Positions 57,110 to 64,000 of a stretch of DNA of 64,000 nucleotides are shown one piece after another. The notes under the pieces were generated by a model. It did not search any database. It was not told the DNA's origin and saw nothing but the letters and a program-made list of their open reading frames with translations. The translations under genes were made by a program, and so were the position numbers. This DNA comes from Gnetum montanum (lineage: Eukaryota; Streptophyta; Gnetopsida; Gnetales; Gnetaceae). How positions within the stretch are numbered: position 1 is the stretch's first letter; each line of letters begins with the position of its first letter. The stretch is from positions 321,438-385,437 of the forward strand of contig MNCI01030296.1 in assembly GCA_015680685.1 (NCBI GenBank), given 5' to 3'.

Positions 57110-58288
57110 TGAAACACCACAAAATTTCGAGCTTGGTACTTCTCCAGCAAGAAGCAGGTCCCTGGGACCCACGGACAACCACGGCTACATTTGGTGTCAC
57201 ACATTGCAACTTTGGGGATCAAAACGCTTAATTTTCACTAAGTATGCAGTACCAGCGTATATGCCCAGTGTATATGCCTGACATCCACAGCGTATATGCC
57301 CAGCGTAGACATCCAACTTACACGCCCGACGTACACACTTTACATGTATGCTCGGCAGGTACGGCAAATGTTTACGCTCGGCATGGAATCTCCAAAGACA
57401 GAATGAAAACAGCACCGAAGAGCAAGGATTGAAGCAAGTCGGCAACCATCCGCATATACGCCCGGTGCATACGCCTAGCCATTGTCGGCATATACACTCG
57501 GCGTATACGCCCAGTGTCCACAGCATCTACGCCTAGCACATCCAGCGTATACGCCCGGCATAAACGCCCAGAGTCTACGCCCACCTGATACAGCATACAC
57601 GCTCAACGTATATGCTTAGCAGATGTAATATGTTGTACACTTGTAAATTTTACGCCCTTTTTGCACCCGATCAACGTCCATGTGTCGCCCAACCCAAGTC
57701 TAGCGTAACAACCAGTACAAAACCCCCACTTTTCCACTTGTACAAGGGTCGGTTGGCAAAATCCCAGTGCAGACCAGAGAACAATTACGCTGCGCACTAG
57801 AGCTAAAAACCCTTTTATGCTGGACAATCCTGTATGCTAGGCACACAGTCTCTACGCTGTGCCTACAGTGCGAACCAGCCGAGTCATCCCTGCATCCACC
57901 GGGGCTTTTCGTCCACCTTTTGTTCCATCACAACTACGTTAGACCGGTGCATTGTACTTTCATTTTGTAATACTATTATTTATAGTTTACATTAATTTCT
58001 TACATGTGTTCTATTTACACTCGTTTACATTTACGTTCTGTTCGCACCTGTTACGTTGTTTACGCTCTCGTTTACACCCGTTACGTCGTTTACGTATAAC
58101 CCAGCGTATAGCACTTCGGTATACGTTCGGGGAAATCCTTGTCTGATCCACGTGCGAACCACCCAAGGTAATCTACCTTCGTGCATTCCAGCTCGCCCTC
58201 AGGCGAAGGTAGGATCTTTTGTGTGTGTCCGGTGATCCCACGGTCTCTGTTTCCTTCCAGCCGAAGACCGACGATTTCGGACAATACA
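57110..58288 (+). repeat. 5' LTR of element C
   Basis: 1179 bases, ending ACAATACA. It is packed with GCGTATACGC-type palindromes and their variants (for example near 57499, 57548, 57565). It ends in ACGATTTCGGACAATACA, aligning with the ends of the A and B LTRs. No CTATAAATA box is seen, unlike A and B. Confidence 0.85.
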
Positions 58289-58293
58289 GAAAT

Positions 58294-58312
58294 TGCCACT
58301 AGAAGGAGGGCC
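58294..58312 (+). other. Putative primer-binding site of element C
   Basis: TGCCACTAGAAGGAGGGCC begins five bases after the LTR. It aligns over 19 bases with the sites of A and B. Confidence 0.6.
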
Positions 58313-58860
58313 TTTGCCTGAAACTTACTTGCAAGCTTCCCAGTGTTTATGCTGTTGAGCGTTTACGCCGCTGACCACAATCATTCCTACTAATTTAAAC
58401 ACATTCCAGCGTTTACGCTGCTCCGTCCGCAAACTGTCCAACGTATACGCTGATCAGTCTTTACGCCGTGTCTGTTACAGTTTTTCTTGCAACATCCCTA
58501 GCGTTTACGCTGGTAACCATCCATCACGGTTCACGCTGCAGACTTTCCTTACGCCCTACATAAATTTTACGCTGCATATTTTACGCCATAAACTTGTTGA
58601 CGCTATACCCTTCTACACCGTAGACCTCGTCTACGCTGTATGCCAACCTTGTTCCTGCTATTCTTTACGCCCTAGATTTCTTTTACGCTGTATCCTGTTT
58701 TTACGCTGTGCCCTAACGTTGTACACGCTGTCTAGCGTATACGCTGAACCACTTACGCCGTAGAATCGTCTACGCTGACCATATACGCTACGTACATATA
58801 CACTGTATACACTGTCATTATACACTGTTAGCTGAAGCGTATACGTTGTACGCTGCACAG
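58313..58860 (+). repeat. Leader of element C with GCGTTTACGCTG repeats
   Basis: At least a dozen copies of (G)CGTTTACGCTG, TTTACGCTG and GCGTATACGCTG, irregularly spaced at about 25-45 bases, between the primer site and gag. They extend the motif family of the LTR into the transcribed leader. Confidence 0.8.
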
Positions 58861-58911
58861 TACATTAATTTCACATTTCTAGACCATGTCGTATATCCTC
58901 AACCAATCATC

Positions 58912-61243
58912 ATGAATCCCGTAAACACCACCGCCGCCACTACTCAAGTCACCAACATTATGGACACCACAGTGGTCCAACAGCCTGTCGCGCAACACCC
59001 AGGAGTACAACCCACAGCGGGGCCCCGTCGGTCCCTAAGGTTGCAAGGGAGAGACCCGGCCTCTAACATTATAACCCAAGATTAGTATAATTTCATATGT
59101 ATTAAGATACAAGCTAGCCTGGCTATAGACCGAGTCGAAATGGAGGTAAAGAGGCAGTTCGAACTCTCTTACAGGGGGGCGCGAGTTCATCCCTTCCCCG
59201 TATGACGTAATCCCTGTTCCGGAGCAGTATTCGGAGCTCGTCACACAACTCCTCCTGCAAAGGAGCCACTCGTTGGATCAGCCTGCGCTAGAGCCTCAAC
59301 TAGAGGAAGAGGACGAATTCGCTGCTCATTCTGAACAAGAGGATTCTTACCCAACTCTGAGCTCGCAAGCACACGTTAACCCCAATTTTCATCCCGGTAC
59401 AGGGGAAATCTTGCCCCTCCAGCATCTCAGGTTCACCCAGGCCCCAGCACCACCACTAGAAACATTAGCCCTAGTGCATATTCCTCCCCCGAGCGATCTC
59501 CAACCTAATACCTTCCCTCTCGCAATCATCCCCACTGCAGCTGCAGGCTCGTCCTCACAAGCATCGCCCCCTCACGATAGCATGGGAGTGACATTCCCAC
59601 CTCAAGTGATAGGGATGCCACACGTAATACCAACCTTCACGTCCGCTCACTACATCCCTCACATTCAAACGCACGCAACCCCCTCGACTGTCGTAACCCA
59701 ACAAGGCGTCCCTGCACACAACGCTGCTAGGCAATGGCCAGTGATAGGTGTGCCGTCACACCAACCCTCTCACCACAATGTGCCATTTCACACATTTCCA
59801 CATGTTAACATTCCCCAAATACGACCACAACCGCAGGAGCAACAACCCCCCGTATATAATGTATCATCCTTAGCGCCACATGTTGTTCACCTTCCACAAA
59901 CACAACCGCCGACCGCGCAGCTTTCGGCCTTTCAACCCACGGCTCAACAATCTAACTTGTATACAGCCCCACACCCCCAGCCCATCGCTTCACCGAGCGC
60001 TCAAGACTGGGCAGATGCCAAAAAAATGATGCAAGAATTAACTGACGAGGTAAAACACCTCAAAACAGCTACCGACGGGGAGTTGAAGGTAGTGGACTTC
60101 TACCACGATGACCCCATCAGCTCTTCTGTCCCACCCTTAACCTTGCCCAAAGGCGTCTCCTTACCAACACTAAACAAATACAACTGGGAGACAAACCCCA
60201 ATGCTCACTTAATAACATTTAGGTTAGAATGTGTGCTACTCCAGGCATGGCCCCATGCCATTCTCCGAGTGTTCCCTATGTCCCTCGTGGGGAGAGCACT
60301 TGATTGGTATCGGGCTCTGCCAAGGAATTCCATCTTCTCCTTGGAAGACTTATTACACCAAGTGGTGACCAGGTTCAAGTACAACTTGAAACCCGAGGCC
60401 ACACTAGACAGCCTCATACAGGTCAAGAAAGCACCGCTTGAACCTGTACAGAAATTTATTCAGAGGTGGAGCACCGCTCTCAACGAGTTGCACGAGCCGA
60501 TCTCCCAGACATACTTGCTCACAATTCTAAAGGGAGCTGTTAACGATTTCTTTAAATCTAAGTTGTACTACCTTAACGCGCGTAATCTTAACCAGGCTTT
60601 TGTAAAAATCAAGAATATAGAAGAGGCGGCTCAAAACAGCCACGACCCTGCATACTTAGCCTTCAAAAATCAACACACTAAAAAAGATAAAGAAAAGGCT
60701 AAGACAACCATAGCAGCAATAGCATGCGCGCAACAAGCAAACATGACACACCAAAATAAACTGCCCGCAGCCCCTACTAACTACAATAAACCAATTCCCA
60801 CAATTGCGCCGGAATCATCATCATCGCAAAACCCAACAACAAACCATACGCGAAATTTTGAGAGGAAAGAACCCTCTCAATATACGCCTTTGTCAATGAA
60901 GCCCTCCCAGCTCTTTGATCAACTCCTGAAGGCTGGGTGGATGAAACATAAACAGTTATCCCCTACGGCCATCCAGAGACATGACCAGTTCTGTCAACTC
61001 ATTCAGAACCCAAGCTTAGCAATGCTGGATGAGCCTCCCGTACCCAAAGGCTTCAGAATGGATCTCTTTTGCGACTACCATCAACGAAATGGGCACGGTA
61101 CGGATTACAGTTTCACCTTGAAGCAGGATATTCAGCAAATGATTGATAAAGGCCAAATCACTTTTGATGAGACCAACCTGGTCCAACCACAGAATCAGGC
61201 TATGGGGGTGTATAAAGACCCCCTGAACACCAAAGAGGCATAG
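58912..61243 (+). pseudogene. Gag of element C (nearly intact)
   Basis: Start MNPVNTTAATTQVTNIMD at 58912. A TAG stop at 59083-59085 precedes YNFICIKIQ, where homologues have a Q/C. A one-base shift lies at the G6 run 59174-59179. After that one frame runs to the TAG at 61241-61243, some 680 codons. Order: acidic N-terminus, a long Pro/Gln/His-rich region (59400-60000), DWADAKKMMQELTDEVKHLK (coiled coil, about 60007), then the gag domain at 60120-60660 (MSLVGRALDWYRALPRNSIF, RFKYNLKPEATLDSLI, VNDFFKSKLYYLNARNLNQA). A C-terminal part with EPPVPKGFRMDLFCDYHQRN and DIQQMIDKGQI follows. No CCHC knuckle is seen. It would form the capsid and package RNA. Confidence 0.88.
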
Positions 61244-63108
61244 TACGTCATCAATACAATCTACCTTGATGATGATTCCAATACACCCAACATTAACACT
61301 GTCTATACCCAATATAAATAGGAAACACCTAATAGGTCGTTCGTAGTTTAGATTCCTCCCGCTGTGTCCACGCCCATGCCTCAAACACCACATGCCCCCA
61401 GCAGCCATACGTCGTCCGAGTACCCTCGGCCGTACCCACATCTAACACCATGACACGCGACAAACCATACGTGGTGCGTGTCCCTCCCGTCATTCTCTCA
61501 AATGCACCAACCCCTTCTGCTCGGCCTGCCGCTTTCGTAGTCCAAGTACCACCAACTGTCGCAACAGCGGAAGTACAACCTCTACCAAGACCAACCCCGT
61601 ATGTCGTTAGGATACCTGAAAGTCCTAATGATTACCAAGCCTCCACCTCACAAACGCAAGGCAAACCTAGCCCCTACGTCATTAGGGTACCTGGCTGGCC
61701 TTCTGACCAATCACATCCAACTGTCCAACCGCAACTCCGCCCGGCTCCATATGTGGTAAGAAGCCCAGGGTAGCCCGAGGCTCCAAGACCAACCCCACCT
61801 TCACGCCACACACGAGAACGCCTAGCAGACAGGCTTACACACGAACGTGTGGAGAAGGAATGCCAACGACTAGCCATGGGGCCACCTAAGCCCACTCCAC
61901 TTAACGCCATACCCATGACGCCACCTAACAACCAGTCAAACATAGGCAACGAGGGTGAACCGTCAGAAAAACATGAACCATCTAAAACAACAGCGCCGGG
62001 CAAACGTGACAAATCACCGAAACATGAAATAAAACTTTTGGGCCCAATGGACCCAGTCACCGATGACGCAAATACCCCCAACAGTAGAAACTTAGCAACG
62101 GCCTTGACACAAGTCACCCAAGCGTTGAAGCAAAAGAACACTTCGCTGAGCTTTTATGACTTGGTGCTAACATCCCAAACACATCGAGAAGCTCTAGTAC
62201 ACATGTTAACGTCGATCCCGGTAAGCGAGGACTTGCCCTCGAACGAACCCGCCATTCATGCGGTAATGTACTCGTCTCACGGGACCACTCCTAAACCCTT
62301 GAGCTTCCATGACGACAACATTAAGGTGGACAAGAAAACAGGGAAAATAACAACAGCCCCCATGTTCATAATGATACGCATAAACCAGTTCAGGATACAT
62401 AGGGTCCACGTAGACGATGGAGCTGCCACAAACGTAGTACCGTACCCCATCATTGAACAACTAGGGCTAACTGAGCTAATCAAACCGACCGCAACTACCT
62501 GTTTAAAATCATTCAGTGGTTCACGCGTAATGGTCAAAGGCACAGTGACCTTAGACTTCATAGCAGGGGATCAATTTCCCACTTCCGCTGATTTCCTGGT
62601 GGTCAATGAAATGCCAGGATTCAACTTAACATTAGGGAGACCCTGGTTGGCCCAACTAAAAGCTGTCTCCTCCCCCATACACCAAGAGATCCACCTGCCT
62701 TATGAAGGCGGTGAAATCGTCATACACAGGGAAGCCGCTACCCCTATTATCTCATTACATGTGGACATGGACCAAGGCTCAGAGGTCGAGCTTGAAGAGC
62801 CTAAACGAAACGATAAAAATTCGCAACAACTGGTAAGCAGTAAGCCTTTAAACATGGAACAAGACCCACCTAAAACAGAAACGCCTGCGTCTGACACTAT
62901 ACATACAACTTCTCGAGTGGAAACTTGCACAGAAATCATGCCAACTACCGAAACATCTGAAAACATTGACACAGGAACCACTCCGCCAAACGTCCCTTAG
63001 GCTGAGTTACCATTCAATGTGATCAGCGAAGCGGACGCTGAATACAAAATCATACCAGCTGATACAACGCCTGACATAAAAATAAAAAGAATCAAAAAAC
63101 TACTAAAA
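61244..63108 (+). pseudogene. PYVVRVP-repeat linker and protease of element C
   Basis: 61332-61770 encodes seven P-(Y/F)-V-V-R-V-P type peptides with Pro/Ser/Thr-rich spacers of about 13-20 residues. One frameshift lies before 61450. From 61450 the frame runs to the TAA at 63108 with only two TAG stops (61771, 62998). A basic region (61800-62040) is followed by SFYDLVLTSQTHREALVHML and a retropepsin at 62340-62680. The active site is HVDDGAATNVVPY (the DDG is at 62413-62421), with KGTVTLDFIAGDQFPTSADF and LTLGRPWLAQL. A Thr/Glu-rich tail (62760-63108) ends it. No RT follows. It would process Gag; in its present form it would depend on stop readthrough. Confidence 0.85.
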
Positions 63109-63345
63109 TAATACCATCGCCACCGTTCGAAATGACGCTAAACTACCGTTAGTCCGAAATGACGTTAAACTATAACAAAATATATATATATATATATTAA
63201 AACTACTCGTTAAACTATCATGTCCGCAACGACATAAAACTAGCCACGATCAACGACGATCGGTCAATAGAAAAATCTGCCCGTGTCATTCGAAATATCC
63301 CTCGTTTACGACTAGGGCCCGAAATGGCCTTAAACTAGTTCATGC
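63109..63345 (+). repeat. Post-protease repeats of element C and (TA)n
   Basis: Units of CGAAATGACGCTAAACTA at 63127, 63151 and 63322 (the last GAAATGGCCTTAAACTAG), plus CGACATAAAACTA at 63230, with a (TA)n run at about 63179-63199. They match the repeat block at 26310-26524 of B. Confidence 0.65.
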
Positions 63346-63601
63346 ACGTATACTTCGTTTTCCTTTGTTTAGCATTTACGAGTACATCTCTGCATTACAT
63401 TTAAAACAAAAAAAACAAGCCAAAACATTTTACATTGCCATGTCGTGTTTACAACTAAATTCAATATCAACAAAAATTTTCTTACATGCAATGTTGTACA
63501 ATTACAAGTGTCAACTATTTTCATCCATCTCAAAATTTTCAAGTTACAATTGTCGTATAAATCTGAGTCAAAAAACAACAAAAACTTAAAAAATTAAAAC
63601 G
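63346..63601. other. AT-rich stretch, probable 3' UTR of the antisense gene
   Basis: No coding frame on the plus strand that I recognise. It lies directly downstream of the stop codon of the minus-strand gene at 63602, so it is likely its 3' UTR or element interior. Confidence 0.4.
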
Positions 63602-64000
63602 CTAAACATCCAAGACAGGAGGCTCGTCCCCTTTAAATCCACCAGCATCAGGGGCCCCTGGTCCATTGGGACCAGCTTCTTGGGCATCATCGCCACCTTC
63701 ATCCTGAAAATACCAGAAAGAAACAACCAACATAAGAATAAGCGAATGTCAAAATTTTAAAAATTATTCAATAAATTAACTTCATAAGGACGAAACGCTT
63801 ACCATAGGAGATCCCCCTAAGCTGAATTCCAGCCGACGAAGGATTTCCTCTTCTGAAACGCTGGCCCAATCTGTCCCATCGAGGCCTAAGTCAACGTCTG
63901 CCAAAGTCTTTCCTTTGTCGACAGCCGACCAGGTAGAACGTTTCAGAGGGAACTCGCCCACCGACACTTCCCCAGAAGTAGTTGTGATCACCCTTGTAGG
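63602..64000 (-). CDS. 3' end of an unidentified spliced gene, antisense to element C
   Basis: Minus-strand exons 64000-63803 and 63703-63602, joined in phase 0 across a 99-base intron (63704-63802). The intron starts ATG|GTAAGC and ends TTTCTGGTATTTTCAG|GAT. Together they encode 99 residues plus a TAG stop, without a break, unlike the decayed frames around it. The visible part includes EFPLKRSTWSAVDKGKTLAD, then VDLGLDGTDWASVSEEEILR and RLEFSLGGSPM. The acidic, Gly/Pro-rich C-terminus begins DEGGDDAQEAGPNGPG. I do not recognise the family. It may be cargo of element C (antisense ORFs next to the 3' LTR are known in Tat-group elements such as Grande) or a host gene beyond an unseen boundary. 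The start is outside the window. Confidence 0.6.

Larger units (their letters stand above)
57110..64000 (+). mobile_element. Element C: gag-protease LTR retrotransposon, 5' part
   Basis: The best preserved member of the A/B/C family. LTR 57110-58288 starts TGAAACACCACAAAATTTCG. The primer site (58294-58312), a palindrome-rich leader, gag, a repeat linker, the protease and the post-protease repeats follow. It sits in the integrase zinc-binding region of the Ty3 relic. The 3' LTR is beyond the window, so including 63109-64000 in the element is an inference. If B is the guide, no sense pol is expected. Confidence 0.85.

Noticed and set aside
57240-58860. CRISPR-like look of many short repeats with spacers
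   Set aside because: Units are palindromic, vary in sequence and spacing, and lie in an LTR and leader of a plant element.
1-64000. tRNA or rRNA genes
   Set aside because: I scanned for tRNA-like B-box and acceptor patterns and rRNA words and saw none beyond primer-site resemblances. A tRNAscan/Infernal run would be decisive.

Overview
The window looks like an intergenic, repeat-dominated stretch of a large seed-plant nuclear genome. It holds one intact-looking single-exon gene of the NDR1/HIN1-like (LEA_2) family at 12431-13141 (+). The rest is mostly layered, decayed LTR retrotransposons, a Helitron relic, a fold-back element and tandem repeats. The flanks are AT-rich and the LTR pairs are visibly diverged, which fits a genome that keeps old elements, such as a gymnosperm; this is an inference and I cannot name the species. 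N runs at 573-1325, 3366-3368 and 26819 mark a draft assembly.

Layout, left to right. 1-572: LTR-like sequence with a tandem repeat and a TATA box, then an assembly gap. 1326-6518 (-): element A, a gag-protease LTR element with its 5' LTR at 4789-6518. 6519-7760 (-): 5' end of a Ty3-type element (D), cut by A. 7761-14020: the LEA_2 gene and its unique-looking flanks. 14022-14242: fold-back element. 14880-19560: two copies of a Helitron 5' region; the larger still encodes the zinc-finger/DUF6570-like part of a Helitron protein on the minus strand. 19696-29329 (+): element B, complete with both LTRs, a GTGAT target duplication, gag and protease relics, a solo LTR nested in gag and an antisense integrase fragment. 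30730-33410 (-): 3' end of another Ty3-type element.

33430-57109 is a nested stack. A Ty3 pol relic (33430-34861 and 55816-57109) is split inside its reverse transcriptase by a non-autonomous element L1 (34862-55815). L1 is split in its 5' LTR by element L2a (35022-44213, duplication GTTAT) and in its 3' LTR by element L2b (49066-55494, minus, duplication GATCT). The opposite L1 LTR gives the empty-site sequence for both insertions. At 57110 a third gag-protease element, C, interrupts the integrase region of the same pol relic and runs off the window. An apparently intact spliced gene end lies antisense downstream of its protease.

Elements A, B and C form one family: LTRs start TGAAACACC and end ACA, they share a 19-base putative primer-binding site, their gag-protease linker carries repeated P(F/Y)VVRVP peptides, and the complete copy B has no sense-strand reverse transcriptase or integrase. 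L2a and L2b also lack pol; each has gag plus a second ORF preceded by what looks like an internal copy of its own LTR promoter (palindromes, then TATA). Almost every LTR here carries its own cluster of short palindromes in U3. Decay of these ORFs is biased toward TAG and TGA stops, as expected from cytosine-methylation damage at CAG and CGA.
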